This document shows, piece by piece, positions 24,101-35,782 of a stretch of DNA of 64,000 nt. The stretch is taken from assembly GCA_004009845.1 (NCBI GenBank), contig RMBW01000024.1, forward strand, positions 1 to 64,000, written 5' to 3'. How positions within the stretch are numbered: the stretch's first letter is position 1; each line of letters starts with the position of its first letter. Origin of the DNA: Davidsoniella eucalypti (lineage: Eukaryota > Ascomycota > Sordariomycetes > Microascales > Ceratocystidaceae). The notes beneath the pieces were generated by a model. It ran no database searches, had not been told where the DNA came from, and saw only the letters and a list, made by a program, of their open reading frames with translations. The position numbers and the translations under genes were made by a program.

Positions 24101-26075
24101 CGTTTCGCCTTGCCCGGCCTTGCTACGCCCTGATTCTCAACGGTAACACCCAGTTTTGCTCTGAGCTATGATGTCCTACATAGGTCGACGCTTTCCCTTT
24201 ACCCATCAGATTAGGCCCTATTGGGTAGCTCTGAAGACCAACGGTGACTTGAGATTTCTGTCTTACCACTCAGTCTGATCCAGGGCAATAAATCAAGTGG
24301 TATTAGCCAAAAAAAAATCCCTTACAGGTAGGTCCATTCATCATTATCTTCACCCTACCCTCTTCCAACGCAATAGGGTTTTTAAAGACTCCAATTCTCT
24401 TGATTACAATCACTCATGGTAGTTGATATCTGTAAACTCTCCTAGACTTTCCCTGTCATAAACTAAGAAACCCGTAGAACTCGTCGATCTTCTTCAATGA
24501 CAGGTGATATATAGACACCCATAGGCCTCGAGCCTCTGTAACTCCTGTGTTTTACGGGAAAAAACTTGGATAGCAACAATGACAGCTTTCAGCACAATTA
24601 CATAAGGAAAGAAAAAAAAGCCATTGTTTAACTGTGTCGGGGGGAAAACTATCCTGTTCCAATTTGGCATACAAACACACACGTTATTTGGCAATGGGCT
24701 TATCGCTGGGTGGCCTCAGCACAGCTATACCGACTTCACAAAGCTTCTGCCTCAGTCACTTACTGACCCGTGGAAAGAAGGCTTGATACCACATCAGCAA
24801 CCAACGATATGACAACTTGAATATATGTATCTACTTTATCCAAACGCCCGGAAGCCCGAGTTATATATCATGCTAGATGTCGTCACACACACATATACAA
24901 TAGTGTCAATCCCCTTAGTTATTGAGACATAAGTTATCTTGTTAGTTATAAATGTATATGTATGTGTATTCTACTATACCATCATTCATCACTTTTGATA
25001 CACGTACTTGATCGCCTATAGCACTAAATTCCATCCCGAAATCATTTATTCTTGTTTTGTTTTCATCCGTACCTTTAAGAGGTTTCATCAAAGACAAGTA
25101 ATATTTGACATACAAGCTCATCCATTGTTGAGTAACGCTCAACATATTATATGCAACTAAGTCACGGAAATGAATTATGAATTTAATTCATAAGCATTGA
25201 AGCTTTTCTTACTTGCATATGGATCTTTACTATACATATGTAAATAATCATAGCGAGTACCTTCTTGGACAATTATTGGTAGTATCTTTACAGTGATATT
25301 AGTAACCAAGCAGTATACCCAGTTTTCCCAAATCACACCTTACAATCAAACGCCATGGTATTTCCAACTAATTCAACCGCATCTTACAGATACAACTGCA
25401 CCCACACCAAAAAAGAAGAAAGAAAAAATACTGAAAAGTAATAGAAAAATAATCCAAAGCCCCTTGTCTTCCTTCATCTCAGCTTTTCTTCTTGTTATTT
25501 TCCACAAAGAACTTCTTAATTACAAGGAACCGTAACTTTTTTTTTTTCTTTTACGTGACCAAGTTTGCCTGCCCCCTAATCCTGGACGGAAAATAGCAGA
25601 ACCCAGGTCTCTCTTTTTTTTTTTTTTTTTTTTTTTCCCTGTCTAGCGTTTTTTGAAGCGACAATGGCTTGTTTTCTTTTTGCCGCTTCCCAAATGATTT
25701 TCTCTCATATTGCTGCAAATCGCCAGATCCATAAGTCTCAGGTTCATATCACAGATAGTTCATTTGATGCCCAACCAGGTGATGTCATATGAAGTATGTT
25801 GAAACAGAATAAAAATGGGCAGCTGTGCTATGATACCCCCCTAGTAAACCCTATTACATGTCCCTATAGTTTTTTTTTTTTTAATTCATTTATCTTATGG
25901 AGCGATAGAGCTATGAAGATCATGTCCCTATAGTAATAATATACATATAATTGGATATCTCAATAAATTCAGATTGAGATATTAGACAGTTGAAACCAAA
26001 TTTAATGGTGAAAACGATACTATTCTTCAGATAAACACACTATGATGTATACTATGATTGAGTTGTTGGTTTTAC
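21177..26075. other. AT-rich gene-free stretch
   Basis: No convincing coding exon. Open frames here are short, mostly lack ATG, and are unrecognised. The region contains many A and T runs, including a 23-T tract at 25614-25636 and a shorter T run near 25870. Isolated TAGGGTTT (24374-24381) and AACCCTA-type motifs near 25846 occur. No terminal repeats or transposase/reverse-transcriptase motifs were noticed. Confidence 0.45.
25614..25636. repeat. Poly(T) tract, 23 nt
   Basis: An uninterrupted run of 23 T residues sits in AT-rich spacer downstream of the zinc-knuckle gene. It is either a simple homopolymer or the A-tail end of an old minus-strand retroinsert; no insert body was recognised next to it. 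Confidence 0.85.
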
Positions 26076-28162
26076 TTAGCCACCCTTCCTGCCGGATCTG
26101 TCACCTTTCTGTGAACCTTTATCTTTTCCATGACCGGAACCCACATTCACAGTTGATCTATTCTTCTTTGCAGAGCCAGTAACTGTCGTCCAACCAGAAT
26201 CGTCCGTATGAGCATCATCTCCTTGAGGCTGTTTGGGGGTAGTAACATTTCTCTTGCTCGGGGTTGACCTGACTGGTGTAGATGGTGCTCGTGGGGTACG
26301 AGGTACACTTTGGCTACCAGGAGGACCAGCAGATTGTCTCCACGAGGGAACATCGCCATCACCATCCACCCGTACCTTGTCGGCCCAAGATCTAGTTGTC
26401 GGTGGTGAAGATGCTGCATGTGGGATATTCATTGGCGTTGCTTGGGGACTCAGCTCAGATCTGGCCATATAGATAGGTGGCTTTGGACGAGATACGAGAT
26501 TGGTAATTGTTTTATCCAGTTGCAAATTACTTGTAGCCCTATCTATATTAGACGGGGAGGCTGGAATGGCCACAGACATATGGCGAGAGTCATTAGGACC
26601 AGTGCTTTTGCTATCATGTTGACTTGCAATCTCTGCCCAGCTTCCAGAGACACGCTTCGGAGTATAGTTCATGGTGGAACTGGGCGCACGAGACCACGAG
26701 GCAGCGTCGGAGGAAGCATCAATAACTGATTTTGAACAACTATCATTTGGCGTATATATGCCCGTTGTTTCTGAGGGTGAGTACGACATTGAATCAGTTC
26801 CAGGACTCAATAACTCTATCGCCATGATGTTAGTGATGGCAATCCTCGTCCGTTAATATTGTTAGATATATGTACGTACTATCAAGTCCTCGTGGAACGA
26901 ACTGTGCCGCGGTAGGATCAAGCTTACGACTAGTATTTGCGGCTGTATACTGACTTAAGCTATCTGGGCCTGTGGTTAGATATAATGGCGGAATATTTGA
27001 TTGAGGGTCGACATAGCGATCGTGATTCGCCATGGTCCATGGCCCATCATCGCGATGATACTTCCAGGGATATTTTGGGCAGTTTGAAACGTAGTGTTCA
27101 CTGCTACCACACCACGAACATGAGATCGGTATGTGAGATACCTTGATTAGGTTTTCTGGTGGTGTGCGTGTTGCGTATGAGCATGAGCGTTTGCCATCAT
27201 GGCCTTTGGAACCGGAAGGGTCTACGGCGCTGGTATCAATATTACAAGCTTGTGACGGCTTGCGCGTGGAGTCTCGAAGCCTCTTTCCAAGCACCGATGT
27301 ACCTGAGTTGAGATCAGTAGATGGTATGCTTGGTGTGACCGTAGTGATAGACTGGGAATTTGACGTGATAGCTGGCTCATGAGAGTTGGAGAACTGTATG
27401 GTATCGATTACATTTTGAAGAATACGAGAGAACTCTGGAGTCCGGGATTCAAAATCATCAATGGCCAGCTCTCTGTCTTCATCGGACAGACTGATTTCAC
27501 TATCTAGGTAGTAGATCCCAGCTTCTTGTATGAGATCGTCAGTTATACGTGGCAGCGCATGTTGGTTAGTGTACAATAGCCGGTAAACCCAACGTGCAGC
27601 AAACGATTCCCAGCGGCAACCATCCGGCAAGCGGAGGTATGGCATACGCAGAAACACACCAGCTTTAGGGAAATATTTCTGAATGAACAATTTAGAGAAT
27701 ATTGCATCATCAGAATCAATCGGTGGCTCTGAAACTTGGCCTTTGCCGGTCATATTGGCAGGTATAGCGAGGATAGGGTCTGCGATCAGTAAATCGGGCT
27801 TCTTTTCTTGTGGTGGTGTGAGAATATTGCCATCTTCGAGTGTCAAAGCAGAATATTTCGATTTGGAGGTATTGGGACATGAGTTTGTGAGCGAGGTTTT
27901 CATCGCTTCTAACCGGTGAAAGTTGGAACGATGACAACACTTGATAGTAAACATGCGATGAGATACTCGAGATAATAGTTTCATGAGAAGCTTTTTACTT
28001 AACGGGCCAAAATCTGTCGAAGGAACAAAACATGCCGGTGACTTTGACTGATGGGAAAAAGACATACAGGTAAATGCTTTGATTTAGTATATTCATTGAA
28101 TTTGATATCGCGCATATGACACAACTTACGTTTCGCTTATAGTTGAAGAATTTGCGTGCCAT
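26076..28162 (-). CDS. CCHC zinc-knuckle protein, family unknown
   Basis: Three exons, 28130-28162, 26880-28047 and 26076-26815, join to an open frame of 646 residues. Introns of 82 nt (GTAAGT, CATCAG) and 64 nt (GTACGT, CACTAAC branch, GATAG) fit fungal rules, and the total is divisible by three. Residues 321-334 form a CX2CX4HX4C zinc knuckle (CSWCGSSEHYVSNC), a fold that binds single-stranded nucleic acid. About 100 residues before it is a possible globular segment (SKLFIQKYFPKAG, RWVYRLLY). The C-terminal third is low-complexity, with two Trp-centred motifs (GSWAEIASQ, RSWADKVR) and a Lys/Gly-rich basic end suited to RNA binding. Zinc knuckles are frequent in retrotransposon Gag proteins, so a domesticated Gag is possible, but no protease or reverse transcriptase adjoins it. 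An ATG at 28065 inside intron 1 offers an alternative start. Confidence 0.7.
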
Positions 28163-30613
28163 TGTAAACGAAGAGTGGCTTTGTGTACACCATCAACAAG
28201 TGTAGAATCATACAAGATAATATAGAATTGATATTGAGTTGCCGGAAACAACCGACCCGCCCAAGAAGCACGAGCACAGCGTATATTCTTGGCTGAGAGC
28301 AATGGAGAGCTTATGTAATAATTTGAGATATGAAGTTATCTATCGACACGATGAGGTGTTGTTGATGAAGGGATTATGTACGACAAAGGTTGGTAGAGGT
28401 TGAAAGAAAGATAAATAAAGCAAGGTATAGCTAAATTACTAACGGAGTAGATTGGGTCTAGTATTGACAGGAAACCACTTTTGTGGGCAATTCAAAATCA
28501 AACATGCAATTAGAAATAGATAGTTGTACTAAATATCTGAAGCCATCATGAAGACAGTTGAAATGCTCTAGTTTCCAAATTAGGAATAAGACAGAGGTGT
28601 CACAAACACGCTGGCCAAGTAGCCAATAAGGGCCATTGCGTGGAAAAATAGTGGAGCCCATTTCTTAGGACAGGGCGATCAAAAGTCAGGCAAAGCTTCT
28701 TGAAGCTCAAAGCTGAAGCTCAAGCTCAACAGGGCTGCCAGCAATATGTTGCGTATCTGCCGATAGCGGGTACAAAGGTCGGCATACCTATCAAGTACTG
28801 CCTAAAGCTACACTACCGATCACTTGGTCTCGAGTGTAGGTTTGCTCTTGTCTTGTTCTGTGTGGCGGAATGAAGAGTCTATATATACACATGTATGTGT
28901 CATGACTATAGGAGCTTGTGCATGTTTGCTTGCAGCCGGCACTTGTCGTGGACGACGCCTTGCGATGACGAAGTGTGAGTCTGTAGCACACTGCATGAAT
29001 AGCAGTAGCCTTTGAAACCCACTGAACATTGGGTGCTCTGGCTATTCGGTCAAACCATGTTGTGGCTTAGAGATATAGGGGAGAGTAGACAGAAGCCGTG
29101 CACAACATGAGATGGTCTCCAGTTACACTGTGAAATAAATATAAAGTAGAGGGGGTCGCAACAGGCCATCCGCTCACCAGATGACACAAAAGCCAGTTAG
29201 AATGGCCCGAAATCAAAGACAGCACCACTAACAGCAAGACAAGAAAAGCATACCATATTTTAGTGCCTAATGTTTTCCGGGGTCTGCGTAACTGAGGATT
29301 ATTTGAGAATCTGGGATGTTAAGCGGGTTGGATTTCTATTGGAAACTGTTGTAAAATAACTGGCAACTCAAGTGGCCACCACCTGTTTTCTTTTCCTGCT
29401 AAAATTCCGTGGGTGGGCTGGCTTTTGCTCTGCTTTGGGTCGTGGGGGGGCTGTGCAGGCGGATGACGGCCGTACTGTGCGGATTGTGGTGCCCTTTTTG
29501 GGTTTTGACTTCCAGCTGTCCGCCTGTTTGGACCTGTCACTACCAAAAACTAGTGATTTTGGCGGATAGCGGATGACGACGTACACTGTGCTAAACACTG
29601 TCTGCATCAACAAAGACCGAGCTGGTGTTATGCAAAAATAGAGGATGGAGTGCTCTGAAATCCAGTTGGCTCAATGATATTAAAGGTGCGACATCTCCTC
29701 TCCGACTCCAGACTTTGTCGTGCTCCAAGATACATAGTATATGTATATGTAGGCTTTCATCTGCTGTCATCGCGACCGGGTGATTTTTTCTAGTCACCGG
29801 ACCTCAGGACCCCAATGTTCTAGGCAATTCGCCCCAAGGTGGTCTTTTGTTCTTTTTTCTCATCCCTACCGGCGGTATTTTTTTTTGCTCTCAGGCGCTC
29901 CCGGGGCCAGCTATCAATATAGTGGTTCACAGTAGCATTCACAGTAGCACCAGGTTCCTGGCTTAGCCTAGCAAATAGTTCCACTTCCAAAGCGCCTGCT
30001 ATGCTAGCCAAGCCTTAAGCAACGCTATACTACCGAACAGCTACTTTTTTTTTCTTCGCTTCCTCTTCTTTTGAATCTCATCCACTTTGAACAAATCGTC
30101 TCGTGACATCAACCCAGCACAGTCGAGACCGCACCCCTTTCCACGCGCCGTCGCCGCCATCAAACCCCGGCAGTATATCCGGTCTCTCACGGCATTAGGA
30201 CGCTCGATCGCCAATAACAGCCTGTACTTCATACTTAGTGTTCTTTATATTTTCCCCATCATCTTTGGGCGCACTTTTGGTACTATCCATATCCATAATC
30301 TTTCCCCCCAAACGTACCCTCGCTTTCCCGTCAGCGAGCCTTCATCCCGCTATTGTGCCGTCAACCTCCTGTCTCGACAGCTCTTCCATTCTTAAAATTC
30401 TCGACACTGCTTCAACGCTCTCGAACCAAGCTTTGCCGTTGCTTCACCATCTTTCTCGCCCCCGCCCCCCCAGATTACCCCGGAAATACCGCCAAACTGT
30501 CGTCCCCAATTCTCCTTCAGCGCACCGTCGCCCACGACGAAAGTGCCACCAAATCTACACCTCCCGCTCCCACCGGCAATCGTAGCTCCAGCGGAACCTA
30601 CCTCAGCACCAAC
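28163..30613. other. Divergent spacer and ORMDL 5' leader
   Basis: Lies between the divergent zinc-knuckle and ORMDL genes. About 30.05-30.61 kb is C/T-rich on + and is probably the ORMDL promoter and leader; the ORMDL frame is open upstream to 30353 but only from a TTG. Around 28690-28733 there are several near-repeats of GAAGCTCAA. No other gene was supported. Confidence 0.45.
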
Positions 30614-31376
30614 ATGTCCGAACATAACTCTGGTGATAACGTACGGAGGCGGCGTAGCAGTAGCATCCTGCAGGTCTACCATGAGCCGCCGGAGACGCTA
30701 GAGCAGATCAGTGATCAGGCCGTTGTGCCCAACCTGAATGCCAACTGGGTGAACGCAAAGGGTAAGTTTGTTTCCAGTTTGAATATCTCACCTCTATCGT
30801 GATAGCGTCTTGGTGACGTGACTGTCGAGTACTCTGTATTGCAAATGTAAGCTAACATGTGCCTCTGAGCTTAGGTGCCTGGACTATTCACTTGGTGCTC
30901 ATTGCTGTCCTGAAGCTCTTCTTCAACATGATGCCTGGCGTCACATCCGAGGCTTCATGGACGTTGACCAACATTACCTACATGTTTGGCTCCTACATCA
31001 TGTTCCACCATGTTCGCGGTATCCCCTTCGAGTTCAACAGTGGTGCTTTCGACAATCTCAACATGTGGGAACAGATCGACGATGGCGCACAGTATACACC
31101 TTCCAAGAAGTTCCTTCTCAGTATGCCTATCGCTCTGTTTCTGCTCAGCACGCATTACACACATTACGATTTGCTTTACTTTGTTGTCAACTTCGTTGCA
31201 GTTCTCTGCGTGGTGATTCCCAAGTTGCCCTTTGTAAGTACCATCACTCACCTTTCCATGTTTAAGCATGTGATCCGTGAGAAACCTTGTATTGTATCTG
31301 AAACTAACCTATTCAATACGCTTAACAGAGCCATCGTATGCGCATCAGCCTGTTCACTGCCCCCGACGATGAATAA
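30614..31376 (+). CDS. orm1: ORMDL family protein (Orm1/Orm2-like)
   Basis: Three exons, 30614-30761, 30875-31233 and 31329-31376, give 184 residues. Introns of 113 and 95 nt both have GTAAGT donors; acceptors are TTAG and ACAG. The family signature runs from NANWVNAKGAWTIH through TNITYMFGSYIMFHH, RGIPFEF and QYTPSKKFLL to THYTHYDLLYF, ending in the short hydrophilic tail SHRMRISLF. Four hydrophobic segments fit the ER-membrane topology. ORM proteins inhibit serine palmitoyltransferase, the first step of sphingolipid synthesis. In yeast, phosphorylation of N-terminal serines by Ypk1 relieves this inhibition; the RRRRSSS stretch near residues 11-17 is a plausible equivalent. The ATG at 30614 has an ACC-type upstream context and is the only one in frame before the conserved domain. 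Confidence 0.95.
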
Positions 31377-33016
31377 ATATAACAAACATGGACACGCCTG
31401 TACACACTCTCGTGCCATCACTCCGATAATCCATCTCACCGTTGCTTCCGGTCACTTAGGGATACGTTGTTGTAGAAACAAGTCTATTCCTTACACAAAG
31501 TGGCTGCTATAGTCTAATCTAGTATAACATATTCAACGTTGCCTGCCTGTCATCACCGAAAGGAAACGATAGGTAGCTCGCTGCGTTGAATATGGCTACT
31601 ATCTACCTGAATTCTTAAAGGCGAAGGAACATATATATTCTTGATTATACCACTTTTTGCGCTACTTCCTGTTAAACATTCTGCATCTCTATTCCTCCTG
31701 GTCTTTTGAAGACGCTTCATATCATACTCCGTTTATCTCCAAGTTTCTTTATTTTGACTTTTACTGCTTTGTTTCTTATCTGTTTTTTTTGTCCCCTGAT
31801 AGTACCTTTTGTTTCTGCAATACGCAATTTCCAATTGCCTTTCGTACAATATTGATATATTTCAATCTTGATCTCTATATCGTCTTTGGTTCTCTATAAT
31901 AAGTACGTTGCAAGTATAGCTCAAACATGACATGTGAAAATTGATTGTTGTATGGCTTTCTTAGAAGACGCATGCCTGTTTACATGCGACCATCCCACGT
32001 AGAAAAATAACTGTAAATTTTTTTTTTTCAGTGGCATGAAAGACTTATACTACCACAATATAAAGAAATACTATCTCCAGAGAACAAAACGTGGGATATT
32101 TGGGTTGCGTTACATGGCAACTTGGCTCTGAAATATGGCTGCCTAGAGTTCTTCTTTGCAACAAACAGATCATTGGAAAAGCACATGTCATATGCAGTAG
32201 AGTGAAGCGGCATGGCATGTAACATACAAATGCCGAATACCAAGGTACAATGTATATGTATATGGATATGAATTCAGATATATACAATCGTAAGTCTCCA
32301 CATTTTCCTTGGCGTGATTATTTCTAGGTTATCAAGTTCTCAATAGTTAACTTGTACATAAGGTTCAACTATTTGCTCCTATGATATGAATGCCTTTATG
32401 AATTATCGGCGAGTTGAGGGAACAATTTGTTTGCCTCAGCCTTGCATCGTTTTTAAGAATCCTGATTTGGATTTTATAACTAATTTATCCATTCTTTATG
32501 CCAAAAAAGCTTTTATTCTTTTATACTAATTGTAAAAAAGAAAGATTAGTCTCTCGTCCCCCAATCTATACTAATCCATAAAGTCACGTGTGCCTTTATA
32601 TTGCATTTTATCCTCTCCTTGATATGAGTAATCGAAGCAACAGATGGGGAAATACATGTATGATATTTCTCAAGACATCACATACAACTGGGATTGAATA
32701 TCTGCATTGCTTCGTTTCATAGCAAGAAAAACAGATATGCGTATCGGCGTTACAATAGTGTACCTGTAACATTGATAATTGACAAGACCGTGGTAGTTTA
32801 GTATATGATGTGTCGTATGAATGATGAATAGAGATTTGCTTGCCACGTCAAAGTGGGACATGTAAATTGTATATCTACGACATATATATAGTGTGATGTA
32901 CAGGTTTTTTTTTTCCAAATTTATTCTGTTTTATCTACGCGTTTGTTCAAACACTCCTGTGATACATGAAAAAAAAGCAAAAGCTGTGAATTGCTGGTCA
33001 TCTCTTTATAGACTGC
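31377..33016. other. Convergent 3' spacer, ORMDL to LETM1-like
   Basis: AT-rich sequence with T runs at about 32.0 and 32.9 kb. It should contain the 3' UTRs of both flanking genes. No recognisable ORF, RNA gene or repeat was found. Confidence 0.5.
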
Positions 33017-34215
33017 TTAAAGTTTATCGGAAGTAACGGGGAAGGGAGACCGAAGTCCAATCCACTTTTTAGGTCTAGAGTTTTGTTAGATTGTTAGAGC
33101 AATGGTAAATATATGCAAATCCGATCGAGTAACCGAGTCATTATAGTCACTTACCTCATAGTCAACAACGCAACAATCCGTTTTTGCATTTCATCCGCTA
33201 TCTCCTCAGGCCGGCTATTCGCTTTGCTTAGGAACAGCCACCACTTTAATAAATTCTGCATCTCACATGTCGAAACTCCGACAACTGGTAGACCACGTTC
33301 CACACACGCCAACTTCAACTCTTCATCGGAGAGTATATTGCCCACCAAGTCTCGGCGTAGCAGAGTATCATCTACCGCTAGAAACTGTAATCTTGAGGTG
33401 CCTTTGAGCGCCCAGTAAATCGGAGCCAGAAGCCCGCCCGCCCAACGGTCTAGGATGAGCGGAATCAGATGTAAGCTGCGTAAGATATGACGCTTAGCTG
33501 CCATCTTGGACTTATCATCAAGTGTTGTCGAGTACCCCCTAGGAAGAATCGGCGCAATCTCTGAAAACGAGGTCACTCTCCGCACCTCTACCGCCGCAAT
33601 ATCATCCTCTAGTTGCTTCGGTAGTCGACATGTGTACGGCATGACATCCTGTATATACAGCGCAATCAGTGGTGTCAATTCGCCACATACCACCAGAATC
33701 ACGCCGAATATGGGGATACGCATGATATCATGTCTCACACGCCGTATAAGAAGCCAATCTGCACGCGATACATGCGCAGGAACTTTACCGGTAGCAGCAA
33801 ACTCCGCCAGCACGGCATGGGCACTAGGCAGAGCCATCGGGTTCGTTTCTGTAACTACACGCCGGCTAGCAAGAAGTTTGCGTGCCGCAAACACGTTCTT
33901 GACACCGGTCTTGTAGAATGCTAGATAGGCTTTCGCACGGCCTATGAAATGAGTGGCCGTAGAGACGGACGGATCACGTTCTGCTAGAGTTAGAGGAGCG
34001 GGCAGCGTTGCGAGTGGTGGGTTGACACGCGACAAGGGATATTCTAGGGCCTCGACGGGCACTATACTTGAGGCAGTCTGTCGGTATTCATCGAGTCGGG
34101 TGTTGGAGCTGGTGCTGGCAAGGCGGATTGCCATAGACTGTATGGAATAAGGACGTTGGAAGCATGATGGCACAACAGTGCGTCGGAGGACGCTTGCTCG
34201 GATCAAAACACTCAT
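33017..34215 (-). CDS. LETM1 ribosome-binding-domain protein, mitochondrial
   Basis: Exon 33155-34215 and a short last exon 33017-33074 give 372 residues. The 80-nt intron (GTAAGT donor, CTAAC near a CTCTAG acceptor) adds a tail beginning RPKKWIGLRS. If it is retained, the donor itself supplies TAA and the product stops at 354 residues. The N-terminus is Arg/Ser-rich with few acidic residues, as in a mitochondrial presequence. A hydrophobic segment with Pro and Glu (IPIFGVILVVCGELTPLI, about 167-184) matches the conserved LETM1 membrane segment, and SDEELKLACVERGLPVVGVS with a following Trp resembles the LETM1 C-terminal repeat. Fungal LETM1 proteins (Mdm38, Ylh47) sit in the inner membrane and act in K+/H+ exchange and ribosome tethering. 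This one is shorter than Mdm38 and divergent, so it may be a third LETM1-like paralogue. Confidence 0.85.
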
Positions 34216-34565
34216 GTCTTGTGAAGAAGAGAAAGTTACTTTGTACTTATAACGTTCCTTTTTGAGGCTGATGTTGATTTAAGATGTTATGTTTCGTGAA
34301 TTATGAGGAATGCTAAATAGTCATCACATATTACATATGTAAAGCTCACTAAAATTTAGAAGTAGTTACTTTCTATTCACTCAAGGTTGTTTTTCTGTTG
34401 TAACACTGATTTTCTAAGAAAAAAATTGCCGGGATATGGCCCCACGTCGCACTACTTTAATTCCATGTATATACTTTAGGGTTGATATACGAAACTATTA
34501 GGGTCTGTATTGGCCTAACGCCTTTCCTTTTCTACGCACTCTGCTGCACGATGAAAGATGCCCAT
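34216..34565. other. Spacer between LETM1-like and fRMsr genes
   Basis: About 350 bp, AT-rich, with TTAGGGTTG at 34477-34485. It should hold the LETM1-like promoter and the fRMsr 3' UTR. Nothing else is seen. Confidence 0.5.
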
Positions 34566-35782
34566 TTACCAATCACAGCCTGTAGCTAACTGCTCGGCAA
34601 GCTGCTCCAAGTACTTTTGATCTGTCTCATCAAAACCATTGAGTTCGGTGCAATCCAGATCAATCAAGCCCACCAACTTCTTTGAGCCGTCGGCTTGGGG
34701 CACCAGAATGGGAACTACGATTTCGCTCTTGGTAACGCTGTCACAGGCAATGTGGCCCTTGAAAGCGTGCACATCAGGGACTAGCTGAGTTTTTTGGGTA
34801 GCAGCCGCCGTGCCGCATACACCGCGACCAAAAGCAATGGTCTGGCAAGCTACCTTGCCTTGAAACGGACCGAGGATAAGTTGATTTCCGGCAGATACGG
34901 AAGGGTCGATGGTGTAGAAGCCTATTCGGAAGTTAGTGACACGGAGCAGAATATTACTAGAAGAATACGGTAGACAAGAACAAATAGAAGCATGTAGGAA
35001 AGGATCAACATGATAGATCACCTAGATAGGTATCGTGGAACCGAACCGCGGAAGAAAATAGCGGAACACGATCTTTCTTTTCTTCTTTTCATTATTGAAG
35101 ATCAGGGAGAAAGAAGGAAAGGGGATGCAGAAAAAGGGGAACACGATCAGATCGGCAGCCGAGCCGGACCGTTAACGTACCAGCCCAGTTCACCGCGTTG
35201 CTGGGAGATGGCAACGACTTATACGCATGCCAGATCATGCTGGCTGCATTGGCGAGGTTGCTGTATTCGTCATAATGAAAGTCGTTAGCTAAGCAACGGC
35301 TAAAAGACACTAAAAAAGAAGGGCTAACGTTGTAATGACAGGCGAATCCTTTTTAGGTACCACTTTCTGTGCTTTTTTTTTTCTTTTTTTCAGATGTCGG
35401 AATATCCCAAGTATATACAGATAACTTACCACACCTATATGACACGTTAGTTGGTATTAAGATGGAGTTGGCGAGAAATATGTCAACTTACCCAGTTGCG
35501 GCTATCAATAAGAAGGCCTGAGTTTTCAAGCATGAGTTGAGAAAGTACATCCTCTTTGGTGAGGCCTTCCTCGAAGTTGGTTGAATCGGCGTGAACCTAA
35601 AACAATGGGCGAGGAACAATCAGCTATGTATCCCAACACAAACAACATTATTGACATAGATATAAGATTGATATTATTGTTTCGATCTTCCTGATTTGGG
35701 TAATCGAAAAGAGAAAATAAAAAACAAACAAAAAAGGCAGCTGAGTTTGAAAGACTAAATTGCCGGCCATGCTTCATACCAT
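34566..35782 (-). CDS. Free methionine-(R)-sulfoxide reductase (GAF domain)
   Basis: Five coding exons: 35780-35782 (only ATG), 35492-35596, 35430-35434 (5 nt), 35181-35260 and 34566-34921, giving 182 residues. Introns are 183, 57, 169 and 259 nt, all GT..AG. The 5-nt exon GTGTG is needed to write NW-VC-NLANAASMIWHAYKS, the conserved family block; without it the frame breaks and VC is lost. The GAF domain continues with GPFQGKVAC, GVCGTAA and HIACD, placing the three redox cysteines at C90, C100 and C124, nearly the same positions as remembered for yeast Ykl069w. The enzyme reduces free methionine-R-sulfoxide using thioredoxin and protects against oxidative stress in the cytosol. An in-frame TAA lies upstream of the ATG with no earlier Met. 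Length is normal. Confidence 0.93.
35430..35434 (-). other. 5-nt microexon of the fRMsr gene
   Basis: On the minus strand ATATAG precedes and GTAAGT follows the five bases GTGTG. A CAACTAAC branch point sits just before it, and the downstream intron ends AATACAG. The five bases supply the Val codon and two bases of the Cys codon in the conserved NWVCNL motif. Confidence 0.8.

Noticed and set aside
30353..30613. N-terminal extension of the ORMDL protein
   Set aside because: It begins with TTG, and the sequence is C/T-rich leader without family similarity.
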